64,000 bases of DNA from CAYVQZ01 sp964453435 (GTDB lineage: Bacteria; Abyssobacteria; SURF-5): the NCBI GenBank assembly GCA_964453435.1, contig CAYVQZ010000016.1, positions 1 through 64,000 of the forward strand, given 5' to 3'. The position numbers and the translations under genes are program-made. This document shows positions 9,271-18,206 of this stretch, in pieces (positions within the stretch are counted from its first letter, which is position 1; every line of letters starts with the position of its first letter). The notes below the pieces were generated by a model that had not been told where the DNA came from, did no database searches, and was given only the letters and a program-made list of their open reading frames with translations.

Positions 9271-10449
9271 GTGACGGACGTGGTAAGGTTCTCATTTCCG
9301 ACTATTATTCTGTATGCTCCGGGCGCGATCAGGCGGTTGCCGCTGTGCCTTGACGAAGTGGGGATATCAAAACCGCTTCTGGTGACAGACAATGGGCTGC
9401 CTGGAACGCAGGCGTTCGCAGCGGCGGAGGCCGTGCTGAAAGTAGCCGGAACACAGTATGTCGTTTTCTCCGAAGTGCATCCGAACCCGTTGATAGAAGA
9501 TATTGAAAATGCGACCGAGGTCTATAGGGCGAATGACTGCGACGGTGTCATCGGCCTCGGGGGCGGAAGCGCGCTCGACGCCGCCAAGGTGGTTCCGGTC
9601 CGATCTGCTAACGACGGACCCCTCACGCGCTACGACGTCGAGACGGGTGGCAACGCGGCTATTCAAGGGCCTCTGCCGCCGATGATAGCCATTCCCACCA
9701 CCGCAGGCACCGGCTCGGAAGTCGGGAGATGCTCCGTGATAACCGACCCCAAAGCGAACCGGAAATTCCTGGTCTGCCATCCGGAGATGATGCCCCGCCG
9801 CGCCATTCTTGATCCGGAGCTGACAGCAGGCCTGCCCGCCCACCTTACTGCGGCCACCGGCATGGATGCTTTCACGCACAACCTAGAGGCTTTGACGGTC
9901 GATTCGTTTCATCCGATGTGCGACGCGATTGCATTGAAGGGCATCGAGTACGTGGCTCACTACCTGGAGCGCGCGGTCAACAATCCAACAGATATCGAGG
10001 CTCGCGGGCACATGCTGGTCGCCGCCATGATGGGGGCGGTCGCCTTTCAAAAAGACCTCGGCTCCGCTCATTCGATGGCGCATCCGCTCTCAACCATCTC
10101 GAATATCCACCACGGGCTGGCGAACGCAATCTGTCTCGTGCCAGTGATGAACTTCAATCTCGACGCTGCGGCGGCGAAATACGCCAAGGTCGCTCAGTGC
10201 ATGGGAATAGACACAAGCAGTCTATCGGAACGGGAAGCCGCCGAGAAAGCCATCGAGGCCGTGAAGGAGCTAAACCGGCGTATCGGCATCCCCGCCTCGC
10301 TGGCCGAAGCGGGTGTGAAAGAAGAACAATTGCCTCTCCTGGCGCAAAAAGCTTTTGCGGACATCTGCCACCGCACGAATCCGAGACCCTGCAGCGAGCA
10401 GGATTTTCTAATGCTGTACCGCGAGGCGTTCAAACAGAGTTGGAGGTAG
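9271..10449 (+). CDS. Iron-containing alcohol dehydrogenase
   Basis: The 392-residue protein is full length for the group III (iron) alcohol dehydrogenases, which interconvert alcohols and aldehydes with NAD(P). The nucleotide-binding GGGSALDAAKVV and PTTAGTGSEVG motifs are present. Metal ligands are supplied by GMDAFTHNLE and the two His-rich motifs SAHSMAHPLS and NIHHGLANA. The start is GTG at 9271, because AAGGAG (9256-9261) lies nine bases upstream; the TTG at 9247 has no such site. Five bases separate its stop from the glutamine-synthetase-like gene, so the two are almost certainly cotranscribed. It would supply or consume an aldehyde also accessible to the divergent aldehyde oxidoreductase (inference). 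Confidence 0.92.
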   Translation: MTDVVRFSFPTIILYAPGAIRRLPLCLDEVGISKPLLVTDNGLPGTQAFAAAEAVLKVAGTQYVVFSEVHPNPLIEDIENATEVYRANDCDGVIGLGGGSALDAAKVVPVRSANDGPLTRYDVETGGNAAIQGPLPPMIAIPTTAGTGSEVGRCSVITDPKANRKFLVCHPEMMPRRAILDPELTAGLPAHLTAATGMDAFTHNLEALTVDSFHPMCDAIALKGIEYVAHYLERAVNNPTDIEARGHMLVAAMMGAVAFQKDLGSAHSMAHPLSTISNIHHGLANAICLVPVMNFNLDAAAAKYAKVAQCMGIDTSSLSEREAAEKAIEAVKELNRRIGIPASLAEAGVKEEQLPLLAQKAFADICHRTNPRPCSEQDFLMLYREAFKQSWR

Positions 10450-10454
10450 TGAAG

Positions 10455-11822
10455 ATGGACAAACGCTCAAAGAAGGAACATAATCTGCCGGATTGGTTGA
10501 CCCCTGAAAACATCGAAACGGTGATTTTCGCTTTTCCCGATGTGTTCGGCAGGTTGATGGGTAAACGGATTACGTTCGACCACTTCATCGAGCATTCGCT
10601 GGATGCCGGCATGCACGCGTGCAGCTACCTCATGACCGTCGATATTCCCATGCAGGTGCTCGATGGTTTCAAGATCGCAAGTTGGGAGACGGGGTTCGGC
10701 GACTTCTGCGTGCGGGCCGACCTGAGCACCATGACACGGCTTCCCTGGCACGAAAAAACCGCCATCGTGCTGGGCGATTTAACTCATCATGATGGAAAGC
10801 CGGTTGAAGAAGCACCGAGGCGTATATTGGCCAGACAGACCGAGAGGCTCGCGAAAAGCAAGCAAAAGGCTTTATTAGGGTCGGAATTGGAATTCTACCT
10901 TTTCGACGAAACCTACCGCAGCGCGAGGGAGAAGAAATATCAGGACTTGATTCCCGCGTCGGATTATTCGATAGATTACCACATTCTGCAGCCGGGCAAG
11001 GATGAGGATGTTATCAGACGACTGAGGAATGAAATCGGCGCCGCCGGAATTTCGATCGAATGCAGCAAGGGCGAGACGGCGAACGGCCAGCATGAGGTGA
11101 ACCTGCTTTACTGCGAGGCGATGGAGATGGCGGACAAGCATATATTGTTCAAGGCCGCCTCGAAGGATATTGCTTCCCAGCAGGGAAAGGCCATCAGCTT
11201 CATGGCCAAGATGGACACCGTCCAGGCCGGCAACGGCTTCCACATTCACGCCAGCATCTGGGATGCCGAAGCGAAGAAGAACCTTTTCTGGGACGAAAAA
11301 TCCTCGGCTCCCAGTGCGTTGTTCAGGCGGTTCCTTGGCGGCCTGTTGGCCTACAGCCGGGAATTGACGTATTTCTTCGCGCCCACCATCAATTCATATA
11401 AGAGGTTTCAGGCGGGCTCGTGGGCGCCGACCGCCATCGTGTGCGGGCAAGACAACCGCACGTGCGGTTACAGGGTTTTGGGTCATGAAAACTCGATTCG
11501 AATCGAGAACCGCATGCCCAGCGCGGATGCAAACCCCTATCTCTCCTTTGCGGCAACGATAGCGGCCGGACTGAAAGGGGTGGAGGAAAAGCTCGATTGC
11601 GGGGAGATTTTTGAGGGAAACGCCTATGCTGACGCCACTCTCCCACGCCTGCCGTCCTCGCTGGAAGAAGCCATGAGGCTCCTCGATGACAGCACGGTCG
11701 CGCGCGACGCATTCGGGGACGCTGTCATCGATTTTTACCTGCATCACGCCCGCCTCGAGGTGCAGGCCTTCGCCCAGGCTGTCACCGACTGGGAACGGGC
11801 ACGGTATTTCGAACAGATTTAG
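10455..11822 (+). CDS. Glutamine-synthetase-family gamma-glutamyl-amide ligase
   Basis: The 455-residue protein has GS catalytic-domain motifs: GSELEFYLFDE (metal Glu), NGQHEVNLLY, AGNGFHIHASIWD, NSYKRFQAGSWAPT and RIENRMPSADANPYL (substrate Arg/Glu). The ATG at 10455 follows GGAGGT by seven bases and lies five bases after the dehydrogenase stop. The context (amidotransferase, alcohol dehydrogenase, no nitrogen-regulation genes) points to the branch that attaches glutamate to amines, as in putrescine, isopropylamine or ethanolamine catabolism, rather than to housekeeping glutamine synthesis. The substrate is unknown. Family is certain, specific role is inferred. Confidence 0.88.
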   Translation: MDKRSKKEHNLPDWLTPENIETVIFAFPDVFGRLMGKRITFDHFIEHSLDAGMHACSYLMTVDIPMQVLDGFKIASWETGFGDFCVRADLSTMTRLPWHEKTAIVLGDLTHHDGKPVEEAPRRILARQTERLAKSKQKALLGSELEFYLFDETYRSAREKKYQDLIPASDYSIDYHILQPGKDEDVIRRLRNEIGAAGISIECSKGETANGQHEVNLLYCEAMEMADKHILFKAASKDIASQQGKAISFMAKMDTVQAGNGFHIHASIWDAEAKKNLFWDEKSSAPSALFRRFLGGLLAYSRELTYFFAPTINSYKRFQAGSWAPTAIVCGQDNRTCGYRVLGHENSIRIENRMPSADANPYLSFAATIAAGLKGVEEKLDCGEIFEGNAYADATLPRLPSSLEEAMRLLDDSTVARDAFGDAVIDFYLHHARLEVQAFAQAVTDWERARYFEQI

Positions 11823-11845
11823 TGCAGTCGCCGGCTTCCCACAAC

Positions 11846-12304
11846 TTAGCGCGCTGGCGATGATGCGGCGGTTTTGGCTGTGTTCCTGCGCAACCCGTAC
11901 AGCATGAAACAACAAGCGAGCGTAATGCTGACAGCTACCAGGCCAAGCCCCGCCTTCACCACTTGTTCCTGCCATGGAGCGGCGTGGAATCCCGCGCCGG
12001 CAATCGGCAGCATTTCACTGGCGCCGAACACGGCGGCAAGAAAGCAGAAGAACCAGCTCGCATAGGCGGCGTATAACAACAACCAGAAAGCAGAGGTCGC
12101 CAATCGTCCCGACAACTTCAGCTCATTCCAAACCACACCGCCCACGATGATGAGAAACATGCCGTTCAGAAGAGCCTCCATATGCGCCGAGAGCCCCATT
12201 CTTGAATTGGTAACGGACGGGATTACAAAACCGGTCAGCAATCCGATGAAGAAAAGAACGACTCCGTGCCAAATCAGCCTTCGCTTTGCGTCGCGCATTT
12301 CCAT
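11846..12304 (-). CDS. Small four-helix membrane protein resembling hydroxylaminobenzene mutase
   Basis: This 152-residue protein has four hydrophobic segments and the motif RMGLSAHMEALLNGMF, which I associate with the HabA/HabB hydroxylaminobenzene mutase family, plus PWQEQVVKAGLGL before the last helix. Characterised members rearrange hydroxylaminobenzene to 2-aminophenol; homologues in genomes without nitroarene pathways have unknown roles. The ATG at 12304 is used because GGGGAGG lies just upstream; the ATG at 12298 is equally possible. It is convergent with the glutamine-synthetase-like gene, and the gene upstream of it is a truncated dipeptidase, so its original operon has been damaged. 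Confidence 0.6.
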   Translation of the reverse strand: MEMRDAKRRLIWHGVVLFFIGLLTGFVIPSVTNSRMGLSAHMEALLNGMFLIIVGGVVWNELKLSGRLATSAFWLLLYAAYASWFFCFLAAVFGASEMLPIAGAGFHAAPWQEQVVKAGLGLVAVSITLACCFMLYGLRRNTAKTAASSPAR

Positions 12305-12353
12305 GGGTCCTCCCCTTTTCGCCCAAATATTCGCTGTCACTCCCGGAAATCGC

Positions 12354-12563
12354 CTATCCAACAACTTCGCGGAAAACCATCAGGAAGTTCCGACCGGCCA
12401 GCTTTTCGATGTCCCCATTGCTGTATCCCCGGGAGCGGAGTCCGGCTATGAGGTTCGGGAAACGAGTGTATTCTTCAAAACCCAGGATCCTCTGCGTAAA
12501 GCTCGCCCGGTGTTCCGGCCGGAAACCAATGAGCCCGAGAAGTTCGTCGATGCGCGCCGAGAG
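12354..12563 (-). pseudogene. C-terminal remnant of a membrane dipeptidase (peptidase M19)
   Basis: About 68 residues remain, including RFPNLIAGLRSRGYS, DIEKLAGRNF and LMVFREVV, the end of M19 renal-type dipeptidases (FPNL...GYS..DI.KI.G.NFLRVF). The metal-binding N-terminal and central parts are absent. The homology stops where repeat copy B begins (about 12563), so the repeat or the rearrangement that brought it probably truncated the gene. The fragment ends 50 bases before the HabB-like gene. Confidence 0.65.
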
Positions 12564-12625
12564 ATTGGCGGACTGCCCCCGAAACACGGATCGCCTGATC
12601 GTGAGATACTCTCACAGTTGTGGAA
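12563..12625. repeat. Dispersed palindromic repeat, copy B (short)
   Basis: It shares ATTGGCGGACTGCCCCC with copy A and continues with CGAAACACGGATCGCC and a CTCACAG word. It abuts the truncated dipeptidase. Confidence 0.55.
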
Positions 12626-12727
12626 TCTGACTCGCAAAGTTTGAGACTTCGCTCAGCGAAGAAGTCGACTTGTTTCCTCGCGCTCGGAAATGACAGGGCG
12701 TGAGCAGTTTTTGAGAGAAGACACGAA

Positions 12728-13780
12728 TTAACGATAGTCGGAATCACCGATTGTGAGGAACCACTTCGACCGGTCAGCCAGGTATTCGGAATCATAGTCT
12801 CCGTGAGACCGAACAATCAGGTCGTGAGGCGTTTCCTTGAGCGCAAAGCCCATTTGTCTGGACAGCCCGAAGGCTGTGGTGTGTTCGAACAACCACATAC
12901 TGACGATATCGGCCCGCTCACGACAGAGTTCCAAAACCGCTCGTCCAATGAGAGAGCGTACGAGGTCATCGTCATTCGGAGAGGCAAGCAAATCAACGAT
13001 GTATCCCCTTCTTATTCCCTTCTCCATCCGCGAACAAAAGATGATGAAGCCTGCCGGAGCATCATTGCGGAATGCGACCAGCGTTCTGTATTCCTGGAGA
13101 GGATTTCGTTTGTACCGCCAATTCAAGTATTCTGAATCGCGCACTACCATGATTTCGTAATCATGTGCTCTCCGCTCCCAAAGTTCGTCGAACGATGAAT
13201 CGAAATTGGTCACTTCTTGTATCTCAACCTCTCTCGACGGTCTCAGTCTTCGTTTGTCCAGAAATTTCAATCCGCTTGCCCCGAGAAAGCCAAGGGTGTC
13301 GCTTAAGAACCTTGTCCTGAACCTGTTTCGAATAAAGGGGTCCGGATTGAAAATTTTCACGAGCCGACGGACCGGTCCGGCGCCATCGAAGCCAAGGATC
13401 TTGGTGCTGATGCGATAGGTCGACTTCACGGAAATTCCGAAAACAAATTCCCACCCGCGACGGTCCACCGCTTTTGTGACGCGTCTGTGAAGGCGAAAGA
13501 ACGGCGTTCCCTTGCGATAACGCGGCGAGACCACGATATCGCAGGTTTGACTTGCAACGACATCACCGGAACCCAGCTTCACTTTAGCCGGAATTGCCGC
13601 TATTTCGCCAACTATTTTCTTGTCATCCGCGACAACGTGCGCTTCGTGTTTGCCAGCGGGATTCTCGAAATATTTCCATCTCCAATAGTCCTTTATTGGT
13701 TCCCAACCGAAAACCTCTCCGAAGAGTTTCGATAAGGCCCTCTCATCTCCTTTCCGAAAAGGCCTGTATTCCAGCGCCAT
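12728..13780 (-). CDS. GNAT-family N-acetyltransferase-like protein
   Basis: The 350-residue protein starts with a GNAT-like segment (LEYRPFRKGDERALSKLF, then WRWKYFENPAGK and VGEIAAIPAKV). A second region around residues 215-320 includes YLNWRYKRNPL and a second acyltransferase-like fold, as in tandem GNAT proteins. Such proteins acetylate amines or act in surface polymer modification; the substrate is not visible. The ATG at 13780 is chosen because AGGAGG sits eight bases upstream; GTG at 13789 would be too close to it. No operon partner is obvious on either side. Confidence 0.65.
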   Translation of the reverse strand: MALEYRPFRKGDERALSKLFGEVFGWEPIKDYWRWKYFENPAGKHEAHVVADDKKIVGEIAAIPAKVKLGSGDVVASQTCDIVVSPRYRKGTPFFRLHRRVTKAVDRRGWEFVFGISVKSTYRISTKILGFDGAGPVRRLVKIFNPDPFIRNRFRTRFLSDTLGFLGASGLKFLDKRRLRPSREVEIQEVTNFDSSFDELWERRAHDYEIMVVRDSEYLNWRYKRNPLQEYRTLVAFRNDAPAGFIIFCSRMEKGIRRGYIVDLLASPNDDDLVRSLIGRAVLELCRERADIVSMWLFEHTTAFGLSRQMGFALKETPHDLIVRSHGDYDSEYLADRSKWFLTIGDSDYR

Positions 13781-14157
13781 CTCCTCCACCTCCTGTCTCT
13801 GCCCCTTCGATCTTGCTTCTCGTTATTGCCTCCGCACAATTCTTGGAAACATGAGAAAGATGCATCTTACTCTCAGATTTGATTGTTTTTCCCCAATGAC
13901 TGTGCCGTGGGGTTAAGAGCAAGTTTTGGGATTTTTGCGATCTGCTACTGAACCAGCATGTTCAGCGAATTCGCAATAGACTTGAAATTGCAGAGGTCAA
14001 GAAAAGAGAGTGTTTCTCCTCAAACTTCTTGATACTTCGGATTTTTGTGTTCCGTCCGACCCTTTATCGTGTAGTATACTCCATCGTCTTGAGCATTGCA
14101 AGGAGGGTTTCGTACGCTCATTCATCGGCGCTATCGTTTATATCCGAGCGAGCCACT
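13781..14157. other. Intergenic stretch, no gene seen
   Basis: This AT-richer spacer lies between the minus-strand GNAT gene and the receiver gene ending at 14158. No conserved frame is seen; it should contain the GNAT gene promoter, but I cannot assign one confidently. Confidence 0.4.
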
Positions 14158-14598
14158 TCACTCCATGCCCGGGTTGCCCTTGGACCATATGGAATACCAT
14201 TCGGCGTCGTGTAAAGGGTCTCTTTTCTTCTGAAAGGCATTGCGGATGGTTTCCGCCAAGGTCTCCATGTCGCATGGTTTCGTCAGGTATTCGTACACAT
14301 GGTCCCGCAAAGCGATCAGCGCAGACCGCAGTGTGCCGTGGCCGGTGAGCATTATCACTTCGATATTCGGGTTAATAATCTTTATTTCGTGCAAAACCTC
14401 GTTTCCGTTCATTTGCGGCATCTTCACATCGAGGACCACCACATCGATGTCGCCTTTTCGTATCAGGTCGAGGGCCTTCGGGCCACTGTTCGCCGCCGTG
14501 ACCTCAAACCCTCTTCGCTCCAGCGTTGCGGTGGCGGTTTTCAGAAATCGTTCCTCATCGTCGACTATCAACACATGAATTGGTTTCGTCTTGCTCAT
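14158..14598 (-). CDS. Stand-alone response regulator receiver
   Basis: The 146-residue protein is a single CheY-like receiver: acidic pocket IVDDEE, phosphoacceptor in VVVLDVKMPQMNG, switch Thr in MLTGHG, and Lys in YLTKP. There is no DNA-binding or enzymatic output domain, so it acts by protein contact or as a phosphorelay step. The ATG at 14598 follows GGAGG by seven bases. It is the last gene of a kinase-receiver-receiver run, 73 bases after the second receiver. It shares about 30 bases of identical DNA around the phosphoacceptor codon with the receiver-CBS gene near 21.5 kb, implying recent duplication or gene conversion. Confidence 0.9.
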   Translation of the reverse strand: MSKTKPIHVLIVDDEERFLKTATATLERRGFEVTAANSGPKALDLIRKGDIDVVVLDVKMPQMNGNEVLHEIKIINPNIEVIMLTGHGTLRSALIALRDHVYEYLTKPCDMETLAETIRNAFQKKRDPLHDAEWYSIWSKGNPGME

Positions 14599-14671
14599 GA
14601 TGGCGCCTCCGTTTCCGGGAATGAAGCTTACGCCCTCGGCGACAAGCTTCCGGTTTGGGTTCAGCGACGAA

Positions 14672-15121
14672 TCAAGAACGTCCTTCGCCGAAATCGAGTG
14701 GATGTCGAGCCATTTCATCCATCTGCTCTTCGCGGGCCCTTTTTTTTCCGACCTGCTTCTTCTCGTAAGCTTTCTTCACCTTGTCAAGGATGTCCTCAAT
14801 GGTCAAGGGTTTTATCAGGTATTCGAATGCTCCCGATTCCATTCCTTCAACAACAGATTTTGCGGACAGATGTCCGGTAAGCAGAATCACCTCCACTCCG
14901 GGATGGTCCCGCTTTATTCTCCGCAGGACTTCCAATCCACTGAGACCGGGCATTTTCACATCCAGGAGCACTACGTCGATGGGCTCCTCGTCAAGAATCC
15001 GGAGAGCCTCATCTCCCGTAGCACAGGTAATGGTCCTGACACCGCGTCTTTCGAGAAGTTTTTTGGAGGTGACCAGGAACCGTTTTTCATCATCGACTAT
15101 CAAAAGATTAATGGTAGTCAT
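14672..15121 (-). CDS. Stand-alone response regulator receiver
   Basis: The 149-residue receiver has IVDDEKRF, the phosphoacceptor Asp in VVLLDVKMPGLSG, LLTGH and YLIKP, plus a basic, charged tail (KKRAREEQMDEMARH). There is no output domain. Its ATG overlaps the kinase stop codon by four bases (ATGA), so it is translationally coupled to that kinase and is its likely partner; the following receiver may be the next relay member. Confidence 0.9.
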   Translation of the reverse strand: MTTINLLIVDDEKRFLVTSKKLLERRGVRTITCATGDEALRILDEEPIDVVLLDVKMPGLSGLEVLRRIKRDHPGVEVILLTGHLSAKSVVEGMESGAFEYLIKPLTIEDILDKVKKAYEKKQVGKKRAREEQMDEMARHPLDFGEGRS

Positions 15122-16848
15122 TGCGCCACACCTCCCATGGAAACGGCCGGCTTCTCACTTTCCGGACCTTTCAACTGGCCATAAAAGGGAAGTCGAACGC
15201 TAAAAACCGTGCCGACATTCAGCTCGCTGCTTACGTCGATTCGCCCTCCGAGACGTTCCACGATGCTGTATGAAGTGCTCAAGCCAAGACCGGTTCCCTC
15301 GCCCACCGGTTTCGTCGTGTAGAACGGCAGAAATATCTTCTCCATGTTCTCGGGCGCAATGCCACACCCGTTGTCTCTTACCGACACAATGACCTCGTCA
15401 TTGATGCATTCCGCCGTGATCCGAATTTCGCCATGGTCTTTGTCTTTCAACGCGTCTATTGCATTATTGAGCAGGTTAAGAAATACCTGTTGCAGTTGGG
15501 TTGGATCGCTCTTCAGGTGAGGGACATCAGACTTGACTTCTCGAACAATGTTAATGTTTTCCACCCGCGCGCGATACTCTACCATCGCTGCCGTCTCCGA
15601 CAACAACGAATTCAAGTCGACAAGACACGTTCGTTCTTCGGATTTTCGCGCAAACCCAAGCAAGCCTTGGGTAATTTCCCTGCACCGGTCGATTTGTTTC
15701 CCCACCTGTTCGATGGAGTCTCGAAGCATTTCAATGTTCTCGGCATTTCCCGGTGTTCCATTCGCTTCCATGTCGCCGAGGATATCTTTCATATATGTCT
15801 CTTCCCCCTTCATAACCTGCAACGGGTTATTGATCTCGTGAGCGACCGCAGAACTCATTTCTCCGACCTCAGCCAGCTTGCCCGCCATGATGAGCTGGCT
15901 TCCTATCTGGTTCTTTTCCGCGGCACACGCAGCCAGTTGATTGGACACCCTGGAAGCAAAAACAAAACCCATGAGAACCGCTCCGGCGCCTCCCAACAAG
16001 ACGATTGTGATCCCCATGAGAACGGCCTGAATCAAGTTTGCGTATGCGTCGCCAATTTCTTGCCGAACGACCAGACGCCATCCGGTCGGCTGAATACGAC
16101 TGACAGCGTATAGGTATCTTCCGTCGGCGACGTCATCGGCAGTGAATGGAGCTCGTATGTCTTTTCCGGGTTTGTAAACAGGGAAATTCGGGTCCGGTTC
16201 CAGCACCTTTCCGCCGGACCGCGGTCGCGTTTGGAATATTCCCTTCTCGTTTGTCAGATATGCCTCAGCTGTGTCGCCAAGCCTTATATCCGCCACGAGG
16301 TCGTTGAAAAGATAGGTGTCGATAGTGCTCTTGATGAACCAGGGATGCCCTCCTTCATCGCTGCGCACCACGATGATAAAGTGCGGAGCCTTGCGGTAGC
16401 CGGAAAAAACATCGGAGATGTACACATCTTCTCTTTGGGCACTCGAGAACCATTCGGCATCGGCGTAATTTTTCCCTTTCAACATGTAGGGACCAACATA
16501 AGCGACCTGGTTTCCTTGGTCATCAAGGATGCCCAAATCCACAAACGATATCGACCTTTCCTGCAGGCGCTCGAAGAGCTCGGCCAATCTCTCCTGGTTG
16601 CTCAGTTCCTCAAACTGACCCGCGCAGGCGATATGCTGAAGATTGACGGAACAATCATGAAGAAACTGCTCGATAAGGTGTCCATGCGCATTCCCAATAT
16701 ATCGCAATTCATCTCGGACTTGCCTGTGAATGTGCGTGGCAAAATAATAAATCAGTGTTCCAAACACCAGCATCACCGTGAGGAAGGGGATCAAAAGCAC
16801 CCGACTTATGATAACTCCGCGCGTGCGTCTGAAGTCGCCGAGCTCCAT
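15118..16848 (-). CDS. Membrane sensor histidine kinase with a double-Cache periplasmic domain
   Basis: The 576-residue protein has one membrane helix near residues 10-35 and another near 275-300 flanking a periplasmic double-Cache-like domain (GILDDQGNQVAYVGPY, WFSSAQREDVYISDVFSG, WFIKSTIDTYLF). The kinase core has SSAVAHEINNPLQVMKG (phosphohistidine), FLNLLNNAIDALKD, VRDNGCGIAPEN and GTGLGLSTSYSI. Cache domains bind small organic ligands such as acids or amines. The ATG at 16848 is preferred because GGGGGTGA precedes it by five bases; ATG at 16863 has a weaker site. The two following receivers are almost certainly cotranscribed. Confidence 0.9.
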   Translation of the reverse strand: MELGDFRRTRGVIISRVLLIPFLTVMLVFGTLIYYFATHIHRQVRDELRYIGNAHGHLIEQFLHDCSVNLQHIACAGQFEELSNQERLAELFERLQERSISFVDLGILDDQGNQVAYVGPYMLKGKNYADAEWFSSAQREDVYISDVFSGYRKAPHFIIVVRSDEGGHPWFIKSTIDTYLFNDLVADIRLGDTAEAYLTNEKGIFQTRPRSGGKVLEPDPNFPVYKPGKDIRAPFTADDVADGRYLYAVSRIQPTGWRLVVRQEIGDAYANLIQAVLMGITIVLLGGAGAVLMGFVFASRVSNQLAACAAEKNQIGSQLIMAGKLAEVGEMSSAVAHEINNPLQVMKGEETYMKDILGDMEANGTPGNAENIEMLRDSIEQVGKQIDRCREITQGLLGFARKSEERTCLVDLNSLLSETAAMVEYRARVENINIVREVKSDVPHLKSDPTQLQQVFLNLLNNAIDALKDKDHGEIRITAECINDEVIVSVRDNGCGIAPENMEKIFLPFYTTKPVGEGTGLGLSTSYSIVERLGGRIDVSSELNVGTVFSVRLPFYGQLKGPESEKPAVSMGGVAQ

Positions 16849-17301
16849 GCTACTCACCCCCATTCTTTCTATGTCGGCCTACAAACTCCACAATCGCCGA
16901 AGCCGACCATTACGCCATAGGCCTCATTCAGGGGGAGAAATCCGGAATCAGAGGAGTAACGGGTGATGTCAATGTGGGGGGAATCAATGTAGTTAAAATT
17001 GCGGCTTTCACGCCGCTCGCGGCAGTGTGAAGTCGACCGAAACGCTTTGATTTCACATAGAAAGCAGCTCATCTCTCGGTTTCCCTCCATGGGTAGAGAG
17101 TGCATTTACCATGCCAGGGAGAACAACCGGACGAGGTTGAATCTTCTATCTTTCAATCAGTCAACAGGATACGCTGTTTAGAAGGATTCTCCGGGCAGGT
17201 CATGGAGCGCAATGAACCACTGCTTCGCTTTATTTCGCGAAAAAATGGTTGCAGACATGCAACCTGCCGTGTCGTGAGGATTGAATCGTAAATTGGCGTT
17301 A
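16849..17301. other. Intergenic stretch, no gene seen
   Basis: About 450 bases separate the Cache kinase from the end of the TPR gene. No frame with recognisable similarity, RNA gene or clear promoter was found. An inverted word pair, GGTTGCAGACATGCAACC near 17248, forms a small hairpin of unknown use. Confidence 0.4.
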
Positions 17302-18192
17302 TCAGGTCGGGCCGCTATTTTGTTCCAGCTCTTTGTTACAAATGCGGTAGATAGCGCGAATCAGGGCGCTTTCGGGGCATCGTTGCATCCCCTGCCTGGC
17401 CGTCTTAATGGCCGCCTCGAGGTCCCCTTTTTCGCGAAACGCTCTGGCCAAAAAGAGGTATGCGTCTTCGAGAGCCTTCTCTTGTTTCTCATCGGGCGCC
17501 TCAACGTCATTTCCCAAAACAATGGCCTTTTGAAGGTACGGAACTGCCGAATCATAATCGTTCCAGTTTTCGAAATAGAGCTGGCCCGTCGCTTGGTGTA
17601 ACACCGGACTGTCGGGATTGTTCTCGATACCGCTTTTGAGCACGTCAAGAGCCCTCTCGGGTCGGCGAGCAAAATCGCCCAAGAAAAAAGCGCAGGTTGC
17701 GTACGCATTGACATCGTGGGGGTTGATAATTGTCTGGACCCGATACCAGGGGATGAGTTCCTGCGGGTCGCTGTGGCGAGCGGGGCCGGGACGGTAGGGC
17801 TGTATGTTTCTTTCGAGGTCTCCGAACACTCCTCGCCAGTCTTCTTCCTTCGCCGGTATTAACGTGGGACCGCCGCATTGGTGTTTTGCGTACCCGCCGA
17901 TATCGTGTGTGTGCTCCTGCATTCCCTCGGTGCGTTCCTTAGTGGAATAGGGTCGATAGGCGATGCCGTTGTGGAGGTAATCAACGGTTTTCAGCCACAG
18001 GTAGGCATTCAGGTTTGTCCGGAATTGTCCGAGCAGCGTCATCGGCATGGTATGCGACAGGTGATGGAGTTCTTCGCTCTCGTATCCCTGTGTGATTGTT
18101 ATGACAGGACTTACCCTATTGCCAAGAGCTCCGGCGAACACCGCGAGTCCCAAGCACACAAGAATAACTGTGATGTTTCTCCATGGTTTCAT
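17302..18192 (-). CDS. TPR-repeat protein linked to an ABC exporter
   Basis: The 296-residue protein has an N-terminal membrane anchor or signal (residues 5-25) and a C-terminal half with tetratricopeptide repeats (for example NAYATCAFFLGDFARRPERA, SAVPYLQKAI and AYLFLARAFREKGDLEAAIK). The middle region contains TNLNAYLWLKTVDYLHNG and Cys/His-bearing stretches I do not recognise. The ATG at 18192 follows AGAGGTGG. Its start lies 14 bases after the stop of the ABC permease, so it is probably an accessory of that exporter, anchored with the repeats facing the periplasm. Substrate unknown. Confidence 0.75.
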   Translation of the reverse strand: MKPWRNITVILVCLGLAVFAGALGNRVSPVITITQGYESEELHHLSHTMPMTLLGQFRTNLNAYLWLKTVDYLHNGIAYRPYSTKERTEGMQEHTHDIGGYAKHQCGGPTLIPAKEEDWRGVFGDLERNIQPYRPGPARHSDPQELIPWYRVQTIINPHDVNAYATCAFFLGDFARRPERALDVLKSGIENNPDSPVLHQATGQLYFENWNDYDSAVPYLQKAIVLGNDVEAPDEKQEKALEDAYLFLARAFREKGDLEAAIKTARQGMQRCPESALIRAIYRICNKELEQNSGPT

Positions 18193-18206
18193 CCGGGACC
18201 ACCTCT

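Noticed and set aside
17240..17275. GGTTGCAGACATGCAACC as a possible -24/-12 site or tRNA arm
   Set aside because: The -24/-12 spacing is wrong by one base and no cloverleaf can be built around it.
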